Shown: positions 8,701 to 17,332 of the stretch, in pieces
Position numbering within the stretch: position 1 is the first letter of the stretch
How the letters are laid out: every line of letters starts with the position of its first letter
Assembly (NCBI RefSeq): GCF_025137375.1
Contig: NZ_CP073720.1
Location: 5,170,501-5,234,500, forward strand
Origin: Dactylosporangium fulvum
GTDB taxonomy: Bacteria; Actinomycetota; Actinomycetes; Mycobacteriales; Micromonosporaceae
Length of the DNA stretch: 64,000 nucleotides
Direction of reading: 5' to 3'
Made by a program: the position numbers and the translations under genes
The notes under the pieces: model-generated
Database searches by the model: none
What the model saw: the letters and a program-made list of their open reading frames with translations, nothing else
Told to the model about the DNA's origin: nothing

Positions 8701-9900
8701 ATGGTGTCCGCCCGGCTCGCGCTCGTGTCCGCGCTCTCCGTCCTCGCCCTGGTCGTCGGGGCCGCGCCCGCGTTCGCCGGCACCGGGCAATCCGAAGGGG
8801 CCGGCGACCCGTCCAACACCTGGAGCGGGGAGCTCACCGCGGTCGGCGCGGACGACGTCAACGTTGCCTGGTCCGGCACCGCGCTGCGCATCGCCGACCC
8901 GGCCGCCGTGCCCGCCGGGCAGCGCTCGCCGATCGTCGGCGGCATGCTCGTCCTCGCGCCGCACGCGCTCAAGACACCCGCCGACCGGGTGCGGGCGATC
9001 ACCACGGCGGCGACCACCGGCGTCGACGTCGAGGTGCGCGGCGAGTCGGCCGAGGGCGTCTGGACCGAGTGGGCGCCGGCCGGCACCGCGCTGCCGGCGA
9101 CCGTGCCCACCGTGCAGGTGCGGATCGTGCTGACGGGTGCGTCCGCGTCGCTCGGGGCGGTCGTGCTCGTCGCCGACACCGTGCCGGCCGCGAGCCTCGC
9201 GATCACCGCCGCCGGCAACACCTACCGTATCTTCGCCACCCGTGAGGGGCTCGTCGGTGGCACCACCGCCAACGGGCACGTCATCGTCAGCCGTGACCAC
9301 TTCGTCGCGCTGCCGTCGCGGCGCGGCCTCGCCCCGAAGGGCACCGGCGACTACACGGTCAGGGTGTGTACGACCACCGGTGCCCGCTGCGAGTTCGCGC
9401 CGGTCTGGGACGTCGGGCCGTGGAACACCACCGACGACTACTGGAACCCGTCCGCCACCCGCCAGTCCTGGAAGGACCTGCCGCAGGGCCGGCCGGAGGC
9501 GCAGGCGGCGTACCAGAACGGCTACAACGGCGGCAAGGACCAGTTCGGCCGTACCGTCGCCAACCCGGCCGGCATCGACCTCGCCGACGGCGTGTTCTGG
9601 GACGGCCTCCAGCTGACCGACAACTCCTGGGTCGACGTGACCTACCTGTGGACCAGCAGCGGGGTGCGCGGCGTCGTCGGCAGCGGCCCGCTGAACATCC
9701 GGGCCGGTGCCGGGTCGAGCTTCGCGAGCAAGGGCTACGCGGCCACCTATGCGCAGGTGCCGATCGAGTGCTGGGTGACGGGCCAGTCGATCGCCGGGCC
9801 CTACGGCACGACGACGCGCTGGGACCGGGTCGGGCCCGGCCAGTACGTCAGCCACGCCTACATCTCCGGCACCACCGGCGGGTCGGCGCCGGCCTGCTGA
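8701..9900 (+). CDS. Secreted protein with C-terminal bacterial SH3-like domain
   Basis: A 399-residue exported protein with a signal peptide (VSALSVLALVVGAAPAFA, cleavage near residue 26). The middle has a beta-rich region with a cysteine pair (VCTTTGARCEF) and aromatic motifs (WDVGPWNTTDDYWNP, FWDGLQLTDNSWV). The last about 70 residues (GPLNIRAGAG ... TTRWDRVGPGQYVSHAYIS) look like an SH3b domain, which binds cell-wall peptides in secreted actinobacterial proteins. No enzymatic motif is recognised. The start codon has no strong ribosome site, but an AT-rich patch (8664-8690) lies immediately upstream. Confidence 0.75.
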   Translation: MVSARLALVSALSVLALVVGAAPAFAGTGQSEGAGDPSNTWSGELTAVGADDVNVAWSGTALRIADPAAVPAGQRSPIVGGMLVLAPHALKTPADRVRAITTAATTGVDVEVRGESAEGVWTEWAPAGTALPATVPTVQVRIVLTGASASLGAVVLVADTVPAASLAITAAGNTYRIFATREGLVGGTTANGHVIVSRDHFVALPSRRGLAPKGTGDYTVRVCTTTGARCEFAPVWDVGPWNTTDDYWNPSATRQSWKDLPQGRPEAQAAYQNGYNGGKDQFGRTVANPAGIDLADGVFWDGLQLTDNSWVDVTYLWTSSGVRGVVGSGPLNIRAGAGSSFASKGYAATYAQVPIECWVTGQSIAGPYGTTTRWDRVGPGQYVSHAYISGTTGGSAPAC

Positions 9901-9903
9901 CCG

Positions 9904-10533
9904 TCAGGCGGGCTCGGCCTCCAGCAGGAGCGCGGCCAGCACGTCCTCCAGCCACGCCGCCAGCTTGGCCCGGCCCCATCCGCGCTCCTCGACCAGCAGC
10001 GCGACCGCGTGCCACGTGACGAGCGCCCACAGGGTGTCGGTGGCCCTGCCGACGGTGAGTCCCTGCCGCAGGCCACCGGCGCCGGCGACCGCCCGGACGA
10101 CCTTCTTGATCCGGGCGCGACGGTGCCGCTCGTGCTCCTGCCACGGCTCCCGCAGCGCCGGCTCCGCGGCCGCGGCCTGCTCGAACGCCCGGTGGATCGG
10201 GTAGAGCCGCAGCAGGGTGCGTGCGCCGGTGTGCGCGACGGCCCGCACCCGGGCGGCCGGGTCCGGCGCGTCGAGCACCGCGGTCGTGTCCGGGGTCATC
10301 CCGCCGGTCGCCTCGGTGACGGCGAGCAGCAGCAGCCGCGGCTTGTCGGCCAGGGTGTACACCGACTTCGCCGTGACGCCGGCCTCCTCGGCGATCGCCG
10401 CGACGGTGGTGGCGGCGTAGCCCTGCGCCGCGAACAGCCGTCCCGCCGCGTCGATGATCGCCGCCCGGGTGGCGGCGGCCTGCTCGGCCCGCCGGGGGGA
10501 GTGTTGGCCTCGGCCGGACTTCACTACAGTCAT
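9904..10533 (-). CDS. TetR-family transcriptional regulator
   Basis: A 209-residue one-component repressor. The N-terminal helix-turn-helix (AAIIDAAGRLFAAQGYAATT ... VTAKSVYTLADKPRLL) is characteristic of TetR. The C-terminal helical domain is divergent and presumably binds a small ligand. The ATG at 10533 has GAGGTGAG before it; a GTG two codons earlier is also possible. The start region overlaps a palindrome CACTATAGTG that covers a -10-like TATAGT on this strand, suggesting autorepression. It converges with the secreted SH3-like gene. No obvious target gene is adjacent. Confidence 0.85.
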   Translation of the reverse strand: MTVVKSGRGQHSPRRAEQAAATRAAIIDAAGRLFAAQGYAATTVAAIAEEAGVTAKSVYTLADKPRLLLLAVTEATGGMTPDTTAVLDAPDPAARVRAVAHTGARTLLRLYPIHRAFEQAAAAEPALREPWQEHERHRRARIKKVVRAVAGAGGLRQGLTVGRATDTLWALVTWHAVALLVEERGWGRAKLAAWLEDVLAALLLEAEPA

Positions 10534-10552
10534 GCTCACCTCACTTCACCAT

Positions 10553-10562
10553 CACTATAGTG
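10553..10562. promoter_or_regulatory. Palindrome at TetR promoter
   Basis: Perfect 10-bp palindrome CACTATAGTG, 19 bases upstream of the TetR start. It contains TATAGT on the minus strand at the expected -10 position. It is probably the autoregulatory operator; this is inference from position. Confidence 0.5.
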
Positions 10563-10660
10563 GACAGCCTTGTGTCGTCCTGCCTGCGGGTTTGTTTGAT
10601 CGAATCGTGCGGCAGCACTGGCACGATGTCGCAGCGGCTTTCCTTGTGGCGCCGGATCGG

Positions 10661-10691
10661 CCCGACATCGTCCACAATGGACGATGTCGGG
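10661..10691. repeat. Perfect 13-bp inverted repeat
   Basis: CCCGACATCGTCC and its reverse complement flank the 5-nt loop ACAAT, making a very stable hairpin. It lies between the divergently placed TetR gene and the 17-codon lysine-rich ORF, 119 bases before the latter. It may be an attenuator, an operator or another member of the intergenic palindrome family. Confidence 0.7.
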
Positions 10692-10810
10692 AATCTGTGC
10701 GGAAGGCCGGTAAACATCGGCTGAACGGTTCGTATCTGGCGGAAACCCTGTGCGGATCGGAAATCTGGCCCTAGTGTGAAGACAGAGGTTGCCTAGGGGA
10801 GGTGGAACAC

Positions 10811-10864
10811 ATGGCGAAGAAGTCGAAGAAGGACAAGAAGGGGAAGAAGGGCAAGAAGAAGTAG
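10811..10864 (+). CDS. 17-residue lysine-rich peptide
   Basis: The ATG is preceded by AGGGGAGGTGG, among the strongest ribosome sites in the window, and encodes MAKKSKKDKKGKKGKKK followed by TAG. Eleven of 17 residues are Lys, in a frame dominated by AAG codons, unlike surrounding DNA. The peptide would be soluble and highly basic, so binding to nucleic acid or anionic membrane is the natural guess. Very short Lys-rich ORFs are known in actinomycete genomes, but I know of no assigned function. It has its own promoter space and is not part of an operon. Confidence 0.6.
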   Translation: MAKKSKKDKKGKKGKKK

Positions 10865-10941
10865 CCCACCCCGCACGGTGGCCCGGGTCAGGCTCTTGCC
10901 CGGCCCGGCACACCGCCGTGTATGCAACGTTGCGGCGCCGG

Positions 10942-11190
10942 CTACCGTTCGGCGCTCTTCGCGACGGCGTCCGCCGCGCGCGCCGTCGCCCGGCGCAGGG
11001 ACTGCAGTGAGACCACGGCCCACACACCCTCCAGCAGGAGGAAGCCCCCGGAGCCGACGAGGTTCAGCACCGCGTAGAGGCGCGCCTCCGGCCGCAGTGG
11101 ACGAGGACGTGGCTCGTCCCGGGACGGCGCAGGTGCGCGCCGACACCGCTCCACCTTCTCACATTCCGGGCCGGTCAGGCGGATGGTCAT
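10942..11190 (-). pseudogene. Fragment resembling a small CBU_0592-type membrane protein
   Basis: An 82-residue frame whose second half (RLYAVLNLVGSGGFLLLEGV, then WAVVSLQSL) recalls the last two helices of small CBU_0592-like integral membrane proteins. The usual first helix and the AWPS-type turn are missing, the N-terminal half is low-complexity Arg/Pro and no ribosome site is seen. It is probably a shortened, decaying gene; the family assignment is tentative. Confidence 0.35.
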
Positions 11191-11330
11191 GCGCGTTACC
11201 AGGGATTCGTCGTCCGCGAGGCGAAACGCGAAGTGGCTGGGACCGGTGAACCCGCCGCCGTGCTGACCGACAACGAGCGGGCCATGCTGGGCGAGTGGCT
11301 GGACCGCATCGCCGATGCGGGGGCGGCCCG

Positions 11331-12053
11331 GTGAAGGCCTACCTCGACGCCGTCGTCACCACGCTGCGCGGGCTGCTCGGCGACCGGCTCGTCGGCGTCT
11401 ACCCGGCCGGTTCGCTCGCCTTCGACGCCTACCGGCCCGGCCGCAGCGACGTCGACCTCGTCGCCGTCGCCGACGACCCCGATCCGGCACCGGTCGCCGC
11501 CGCGCTGTCCCACGAGGCGCTGCCCTGTCCCGCGACCGGCCTGGAGTTCGTGCTGTACGACCGTGCGGTCCTCGCCGGACTCACCACCGAGGCGGGCTTC
11601 ACGCTGAACCTCAACACCGGCCGCGAGCTGCCCCCGAAGACGGAGACCGACCCCGGCGACGGCCCCGCGTTCTGGTACGCGATCGACCGTGACATCGTCC
11701 ACCAGCAGGGCCGCACCCTGGTCGGGCCGCCGTTCGCGTCGCTCGTCCCCAGGGTGACCTACGGGGTGCTGCTGCCCGTGGTCGTGTCGTCGGTGGCGGC
11801 GCAGGCCGGTCCCGGCGGCGGCGACAACGCGGTCCTCAACGCCTGCCGCGCCCTGCGGTACCACGCCCTGGGCTCCTGGGCCGCCAAGCCGGACGCGGGC
11901 GCCTGGGCCCTGGACCACGCGCCCGCCCACCGCGAGGTGATCGCGGAGGCGCTCGCCAGCCACGCCCGGGACCGGGCCGCCGGCACGCGGATCGACGCCC
12001 CGCGGGCCCGCGCGTTCCTGGACCACGTGCTGGGGCGGATCAACGGTTCGTGA
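11331..12053 (+). CDS. Aminoglycoside nucleotidyltransferase-like protein
   Basis: A 240-residue protein of the AadA/streptomycin adenylyltransferase type: an N-terminal polymerase-beta fold with GVYPAGSLAFDAYRPGRSDV and the metal-binding DVDLVAV, and a C-terminal helical domain. Members transfer AMP from ATP to aminoglycosides or unknown alcohols; resistance is not demonstrated. The GTG start overlaps the stop of a short upstream frame as GTGA. That frame (ending LTDNERAMLGEWLDRIADAG) shows good codon bias over about 50 codons but has no clear beginning, so a lost upstream partner is possible. Confidence 0.7.
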   Translation: MKAYLDAVVTTLRGLLGDRLVGVYPAGSLAFDAYRPGRSDVDLVAVADDPDPAPVAAALSHEALPCPATGLEFVLYDRAVLAGLTTEAGFTLNLNTGRELPPKTETDPGDGPAFWYAIDRDIVHQQGRTLVGPPFASLVPRVTYGVLLPVVVSSVAAQAGPGGGDNAVLNACRALRYHALGSWAAKPDAGAWALDHAPAHREVIAEALASHARDRAAGTRIDAPRARAFLDHVLGRINGS

Positions 12054-12062
12054 CGGCGGCGG

Positions 12063-12093
12063 CACGGGCCGGGTGCGGCGTACCCGGCCCGTG
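12063..12093. terminator. GC hairpin between convergent genes
   Basis: Perfect 12-bp stem CACGGGCCGGGT / ACCCGGCCCGTG with a 7-nt loop, between the nucleotidyltransferase gene and the end of the adhesin gene. Confidence 0.8.
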
Positions 12094-12109
12094 TCCGATC
12101 ATCCGGTGC

Positions 12110-15100
12110 TCAGCCGGCGGTGCAGGTCCGTCCGCCGCCCGGCGACGGGCTCGTGGACCGGGAGGGGCTGACCGAGCGTAGCGCCGCGCCCGTCACCACC
12201 AGCGACAGCCCGGCGACGACCATCAGCGCGACGCCGGTGCCGGTGACCGGCAGCGTGCCCCCGCCCGGGACGGTGGCCGGCGGCGTGCCCGCGGCCGGGA
12301 CGGTCAGGGCCAGCTTGAGCGAGTGGGCCACGCCGTCCGGGTCGACGCCGAGGGCGACGAACGTGTGCTGCCCGGCCGGCAGGTCGCCCGGCACGGTCAC
12401 GGACGCGGAGAAGTTCCCGGCGCCGTCGGTGGTGACCGTGGCCAGCACGGCCGGGTCGGAGTAGACGGTGATCGTCACCGTCGAGTACGGGGCGAACCCG
12501 GTCCCGGAGACGACCAGGCTCTGGCCCGGCGCGACACTGCTGATCGGCCCCTGGTCGGTGATCAGGGTGAGATCGGTGTCCGGCGGGGCCGCGGGTGGCT
12601 CCGGCGTGGTCGGCCGCACCGCGGCCGACGGCTGGCTGGGCGCGGAGTCGCCGCCGTGGACGCCCTTCGCGACGACCGTGACGGTGTACGTCTTGCCGCC
12701 CTCGGCGCCGAGCACGCAGCTGGTGCCGGTGGCGCTGCCGGTCGTGCAGGTGGCCGGGCCGGGCGCGGCGGTGACGAGGTAGCCGGTGATGCCCGAGCCG
12801 GGCGGCGGCGCGGTCCAGGACACCGTGATCGAGGCGACGCCGGCCACGGCGGTGACGCCGGTCGGCGCGCCCGGGGCGACGCCGGGCGTGACCGCTGCGG
12901 GGCCGCTCGGTGCGGAGTCGCCGGCGGTTGAGTGGGCGGTCACCGTCACGCTGTACGCGGTGCCGTTGCCGAGCCCGGTGATCGTGCACGTGGTCGCGGC
13001 GGCGCCGGTGGCCGCGCAGGACTGCCCGCCGGGCCGGGCGGTCGCGGTGTAGCCGGTGACGCCCGCCGCCGAGTCCGGGGCCGACCAGGTGACGACGGCG
13101 CTCCTGTCGGCCGGGGTCGCACTGCGGACCACCGGCGCGACCGGCGTGGCGAGGGCGGTCACGGTGTTCGACGGGCCGGACGTCGCCCCCTCGACACCGC
13201 CGCGGATCGCCGTCACGGTGAAGGTGTACCGCGTGCCGGCGGTGAGGCCGGTGACGGTGCAGGGTCCGGTGACCGGCGCGCTTGCGCAGGTGCCGGCGGT
13301 GACGGGGGAGTGCGGGCCGCCGGCCGCCACGGCCACGCGGTACGTGTCGGCGCCGCCGCTCGGCGCGGCCCACGGCACGGTGACGGTCCGGTCGCCGGTG
13401 ACGGTCACGGTGCCGATCACCGGCGCGTCCGGTGCCGCCACGGCGACCACGGCGGCCGACGGGGCCGAGGCGGCGCCGTCGCCGGCGGCGTTGCGGGCGG
13501 TGACGCGGAACCGGTACGACGTGCCGGCGGTCAGCCCGGTGACCGTGCACTCCGGGACCACCGCGGCGGCGCAGTCCCCGACGGTGACGGCGGTGAAGGG
13601 ACCGTTGCCGGCGGCGGCCTCGACCCGGTAGCCGGTGACCGGTGGTGCGGGCGGCGTCCAGGCCAGGCGTACCGACCGGTCCCCGTTCACCGTCGCGGCG
13701 GGAGTGCCGGGCGCGGCCGGGGTGGTGATCGCGGTGACCGGCGCGGTGGGCGCCGACCGCGGGCCCTCGAGGCCGCCGACGACGGCGGAGACGGTGAAGG
13801 TGTACTCGACGCCGGGCGTGAGGCCGGTGACGGTGCACGGGCCGGTGGCCGGAGCGGCGGCGCAGGTGCCGGCGGTGACCGCCGTGTACGGGCCGCCGCC
13901 GGAGACGTACACGCGGTAGCTGTCCACACCTCCGGCGGGCGGGGTCCAGCCGACCTCGACGGTCCCGGGGCCGTGGACGGTGGCGGCGCCGATCACCGGC
14001 GCGTCCGGCGGGACCGGCGGGGTGGTGACGTCAACCGGGCCGGTCTGCTCCTGGCCGCCGACAACGGCCCGCACCGAGCCGGCGCCGACGGCCGTGGCCG
14101 TGTACGTGGCGGTCGCCGTGCCCCGGCCGGCCTGGATCGTGCCCTGCTCGGCGGACAGCGTGCCGCCGGTCGTCGACCAGGTCACCGGCAGGCCGGCGAC
14201 CGCACCGAGCTGGGCGGCGGGGACGTCGCCACCGGCGGAGTCGGTGCGGAACCCGGCGGTCGCCGTGGCGGTGCCGCCGTCGACGACCGAGGCGGGCTCG
14301 ACCGTGACGGTGAGCTGCAGGCGCGGCGCGGTGGTGAGGGTGCCGCCGTCGGCGGTGTCGCAGCCGGCGTTGCCCGGGCCGGCGTTGCAGCCCCACCAGT
14401 TGCGGGTCGCGGTGAGCGTGCCGCCGCCGGCGTGGTGGACGGCGCCGCCGCTGTTGCCCGTGATCCGGCTGCCGGTGACGGTGGCGCCGCCGGCCACGTA
14501 GAGCGCGCCGCCGAGGGCCTGTGCGCCGCCGCTGCCGGAGACGCTGTTGCCGGTGAGGACGGACCGGGTGATGACCGGTGCGCCGGAGTGCACGTAGACG
14601 GCGCCGCCGCGCGCGTCGGCGCCGCTGCCGCCGCCGGTCGCGGTGTTGCCGGCGAAGGTCGTGTCGCTGACCGACATCGTGCCGCCCGGGGTGTCGGCGC
14701 GCAGGGCGAGCCCGGCCCCGCCGTTGGGTGCGGCACCCGGGCCGGTGGCGCTGGTGTTGGCCGTCGTGTTGCCGTCGAACACGCTGTCGTCGATGCGGAG
14801 GTCGTCGGTGGCGTGCTGGGCGGAGAAGTACACGCCGCCGTCGGCACTGCTGCCGGCGCTGTTGCCGCTGATGACGCAGTTGTCGACGGTGAGGCTGCCG
14901 CCGGCCATCGCCACGCCGCCGCCGGGGGCGTTGGTGCGGGCCGTGGCCGCGTCGTTGACGTTGCCGGTGATCCGGCAGTCGGACAGGGTCAGCGTGTCGG
15001 GGCTGCCGGCGTCCGGCGCGCCGGCGAGGATGCCGCCACCGCCGTAGCCGTCGGCCGGGCGGCCGTTGCGCACGGTCAGCCCGGACATCGTCACGTGCAC

Positions 15101-15535
15101 GCCGCCGGACTCGGACGGGTCGAGGTTGAACACGCGGTCCGCGGCCGCACCGTCCACAATGGTCGAACCGGCGCCGGCCCCGGTCACCGTCACGTCGACC
15201 GGACCGGCGCCGCCGTCGACGACGAGCGCGCCCAGGCTCAGCACGTACGTGCCGGCGGGCATCGTGACCGTGCCGGCGCCGGCGTTGCGGGCGCGGCACA
15301 GCGCCTCACGCAGTGACAGCTCGCCGTCGGCCCCGGTGCCGGTGGTGATCGCCGGGTCGGCGCAGGCGCCGAGGTCGTCGGTGTCCTGTGGCGTGGTCAC
15401 CGTGTGTGTGGCGGCGTACGCCGGTCCCGCGATCGCGGTGACGGCGAGCGCCGGCCCGCACAGCGCGGCGAGCGCCAGGGGCACCCCCGCCCGCGTGACG
15501 CCGGCCCTCATCCGCGGCTCGACCCTGGAAGTCAT
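12110..15535 (-). CDS. Large LPXTG-anchored surface adhesin with beta-helix and FnIII repeats
   Basis: An 1141-residue cell-wall-anchored protein. Domains in order: signal peptide (VPLALAALCGPALAVTAIAG); a CSLREA-like segment (ELSLREALCRARNAGAG) leading into a right-handed parallel beta-helix with repeated TVTGSRITGN-type turns (about 80-380); one Ig-like domain (about 390-490); five fibronectin type III repeats (about 495-960, each with a TVTGLT..Y.FTV core); another Ig/IPT-like domain; and a sortase motif LPVTG about 45 residues from the end, followed by a hydrophobic helix and basic tail. The ATG at 15535 is preferred over one 14 codons upstream. It is divergent from the tail-collar operon; a functional link is possible but unproven. 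Confidence 0.88.
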   Translation of the reverse strand: MTSRVEPRMRAGVTRAGVPLALAALCGPALAVTAIAGPAYAATHTVTTPQDTDDLGACADPAITTGTGADGELSLREALCRARNAGAGTVTMPAGTYVLSLGALVVDGGAGPVDVTVTGAGAGSTIVDGAAADRVFNLDPSESGGVHVTMSGLTVRNGRPADGYGGGGILAGAPDAGSPDTLTLSDCRITGNVNDAATARTNAPGGGVAMAGGSLTVDNCVISGNSAGSSADGGVYFSAQHATDDLRIDDSVFDGNTTANTSATGPGAAPNGGAGLALRADTPGGTMSVSDTTFAGNTATGGGSGADARGGAVYVHSGAPVITRSVLTGNSVSGSGGAQALGGALYVAGGATVTGSRITGNSGGAVHHAGGGTLTATRNWWGCNAGPGNAGCDTADGGTLTTAPRLQLTVTVEPASVVDGGTATATAGFRTDSAGGDVPAAQLGAVAGLPVTWSTTGGTLSAEQGTIQAGRGTATATYTATAVGAGSVRAVVGGQEQTGPVDVTTPPVPPDAPVIGAATVHGPGTVEVGWTPPAGGVDSYRVYVSGGGPYTAVTAGTCAAAPATGPCTVTGLTPGVEYTFTVSAVVGGLEGPRSAPTAPVTAITTPAAPGTPAATVNGDRSVRLAWTPPAPPVTGYRVEAAAGNGPFTAVTVGDCAAAVVPECTVTGLTAGTSYRFRVTARNAAGDGAASAPSAAVVAVAAPDAPVIGTVTVTGDRTVTVPWAAPSGGADTYRVAVAAGGPHSPVTAGTCASAPVTGPCTVTGLTAGTRYTFTVTAIRGGVEGATSGPSNTVTALATPVAPVVRSATPADRSAVVTWSAPDSAAGVTGYTATARPGGQSCAATGAAATTCTITGLGNGTAYSVTVTAHSTAGDSAPSGPAAVTPGVAPGAPTGVTAVAGVASITVSWTAPPPGSGITGYLVTAAPGPATCTTGSATGTSCVLGAEGGKTYTVTVVAKGVHGGDSAPSQPSAAVRPTTPEPPAAPPDTDLTLITDQGPISSVAPGQSLVVSGTGFAPYSTVTITVYSDPAVLATVTTDGAGNFSASVTVPGDLPAGQHTFVALGVDPDGVAHSLKLALTVPAAGTPPATVPGGGTLPVTGTGVALMVVAGLSLVVTGAALRSVSPSRSTSPSPGGGRTCTAG

Positions 15536-15663
15536 CGGCAACCCAGCTTCCCCCGTGCATGCGACTTTCCCGTGCATGCGACCGACCGAATCTACCGCAG
15601 ATGACTACGCTGCGTGTTAGCGTACGGACACTCGGTAGTTGTCTCGTATGTCCGGGGGGTTCA

Positions 15664-16029
15664 GTGCTGTCCCGCCGACAGGCCCTCATCGCCGGCGTCA
15701 CCGCGGCCGGCCTCACCGGTGCCGCCCCACCGCTCGCCGCGTCCGCCGCGCCCGGTCGGCCGCTCACCCGGGACAGGTTCGCGCCGCTGGTCGGCACGGC
15801 GTTCGAGCTGGAGCCGGCCCGCCGATCCGGCGCCCGGCACACGGCGACCCTGATCGCGGCGCCCGGCGCCGACCACACGTTCGCACTGCGGTTCGCCGCC
15901 GCCCGGCCGGTGCCGCAGGGCATCTACCGGCTGCACCACCCCGCCCTGGACACCGTCGAACTGTTCCTCGCCCCGGCCGGTCCGATTCCCGGCCGGCTCG
16001 AGGCCGTCGTGAACCGGGCGAGTGCATGA
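15664..16029 (+). CDS. Small exported DUF6916-like protein
   Basis: A 121-residue protein starting at a GTG behind GGGGGG. It has a Tat-like signal (LSRRQALIAGVTAAGLTGAA), then a short beta domain (TRDRFAPLVGTAFELEP ... GIYRLHHPALDTVELFLAP). The same domain recurs at the end of the next gene. From memory this matches the DUF6916 family, which accompanies tail-collar proteins in many soil bacteria. The stop overlaps the next start as ATGA, so the pair is translationally coupled. Function is unknown; the twin-arginine signal suggests it is exported folded. Confidence 0.75.
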   Translation: MLSRRQALIAGVTAAGLTGAAPPLAASAAPGRPLTRDRFAPLVGTAFELEPARRSGARHTATLIAAPGADHTFALRFAAARPVPQGIYRLHHPALDTVELFLAPAGPIPGRLEAVVNRASA

Positions 16030-16808
16030 CGGCCACGGCCACCGTCCCGGCCGTGCCGGCCCGGGTCCGTCCGGCGACCCTGGCCGACGAGCCGTTCCTG
16101 CGTACCGTCCACGCCGCCGCGCGCGCCGAGGAGGCCGCGGCGTTCGGCTGGTCGGCACCCCAGGTGGACGCCTTCCTGGCCATCCAGTTCGACGCGCAGC
16201 ACCGCCACTACCGCACCGTCTGGCCGCATGCCACCGACGGCATCGTGGAGGCCGGCGGCACCCCCGTCGGCCGGCTCTACGTCGACCGCGGGCCCGGCGC
16301 GTTCACCGTGCTCGACATCGCGCTGCTGCCGGACCGGCGCGGCGCCGGCCTGGGCGGCGCACTGCTGCGCGGGCTGCAGGCCGAGGCCGCCGCCCTCGAC
16401 GTCCCTGTCGATCTGCGCGTGCTGCGCACCGGCCGGGCACTGCGCCTGTACCAGCGCCTCGGATTCCGGCCCACCGGCGGCGACGAGCACCGCCTCGCGC
16501 TGCGCTGGGACCCGCCGGGGCCCGCCCGGTGGCAGTCCGTCGCCGGCACCTCGGGCACCATCGGCGGCCTGCCGGCCCTGCTCGCCGCTTGCACCGACGT
16601 GTCGCACGCCGGGGGCTACGAACACTTCGGCGTCACCCTCCGGGTGCCTGCGGACGCGACGGTCGAGCAGGGCACGTACCGGTTCGAGCACCCCGCGCTC
16701 GGCGCGCTCGACCTGTTCGTCGTGCCGACCGCCCGTACCGCGGAAGGGCTGGCCCTCACGGCCACGTTCACCCGGGCGGTCCGGCCGGCGGCGGAGCCGG
16801 CGCCGTGA
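16026..16808 (+). CDS. GNAT acetyltransferase fused to a DUF6916-like domain
   Basis: A 260-residue protein. Residues about 12-165 are a GNAT N-acetyltransferase with the acetyl-CoA pyrophosphate-binding motif A (LPDRRGAGLGGALLRGL) and motif B (ALRLYQRLGFRPTG). Residues about 170-260 repeat the fold of the preceding small protein (GTYRFEHPALGALDLFVVP). Fusion of an acetyltransferase to the cargo-like domain suggests it modifies a component of this operon. It overlaps both neighbours (ATGA upstream, GTGA downstream). The substrate is unknown. Confidence 0.85.
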   Translation: MTATATVPAVPARVRPATLADEPFLRTVHAAARAEEAAAFGWSAPQVDAFLAIQFDAQHRHYRTVWPHATDGIVEAGGTPVGRLYVDRGPGAFTVLDIALLPDRRGAGLGGALLRGLQAEAAALDVPVDLRVLRTGRALRLYQRLGFRPTGGDEHRLALRWDPPGPARWQSVAGTSGTIGGLPALLAACTDVSHAGGYEHFGVTLRVPADATVEQGTYRFEHPALGALDLFVVPTARTAEGLALTATFTRAVRPAAEPAP

Positions 16809-17323
16809 GCGACGCGTTCGTCGGCGAGATCCGCATGTTCGGCGGGGCGTACGCGCCCGTCGGCTGGCTGACCTGCGACGGCAGCCTCATCGCGATCCCC
16901 GACTATGAGGTGCTGTTCAACCTCATCGGCACCACCTACGGCGGCGACGGCCAGACCACCTTCGCCCTGCCCGACCTGTGCGGCCGGGTGCCCCTGCACC
17001 AGGGCACCGGCCCCGGCCGCACCGGCCGCACACTCGGCGAGACCGGCGGTGCCGAGACGGTCACGCTGACGACCGCCAACCTGCCTCCGCACACCCACCG
17101 GCCCGCCGCGGCCACGGCGAGCGGCACGCTGGACGGCCCGGCGGGCGCGGTCTGGGCGACCTGGCCGAACACGCCCTACGCGGCCGGACCGGCGACCCGG
17201 GTGCCGATGCACCCGGCCGCGCTCGCGCCCGCCGGTGGCGGCCAGCCCCACGACAACCTCGCGCCGTACCTGACGGTCACCTTCATCATCGCCACCGGCG
17301 GCATCTACCCGTCCGAGCCATAG
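16805..17323 (+). CDS. Phage tail-collar domain protein, paralogue 1
   Basis: A 172-residue protein of the tail-collar / MdpB (microcystin-dependent protein) family. It begins FVGEIRMFGGAYAPVGWLTC, contains the collar core IGTTYGGDGQTTFALPDLCG and ends with the membrane- or trimer-like strand LTVTFIIATGGIYPSEP. In phage this fold attaches fibres; the cellular homologues have no settled role. It is the most divergent of the three copies, with Cys replacing Arg in PDLRG. It is coupled by GTGA to the acetyltransferase gene. Confidence 0.9.
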   Translation: MSDAFVGEIRMFGGAYAPVGWLTCDGSLIAIPDYEVLFNLIGTTYGGDGQTTFALPDLCGRVPLHQGTGPGRTGRTLGETGGAETVTLTTANLPPHTHRPAAATASGTLDGPAGAVWATWPNTPYAAGPATRVPMHPAALAPAGGGQPHDNLAPYLTVTFIIATGGIYPSEP

Positions 17324-17332
17324 GAGCGGCGC

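Noticed and set aside
13000..14060. Repeated segments that could suggest a CRISPR or tandem-repeat array
   Set aside because: They are the coding repeats of five fibronectin type III domains with about 90-residue period, not short identical repeats with spacers.
12932..15316. Long plus-strand open frame across the adhesin gene
   Set aside because: It is the antisense shadow of very GC-rich coding DNA: the product is low-complexity Arg/Gly/Asp-rich and has no motif, while the minus frame has clear domains and a sortase signal.
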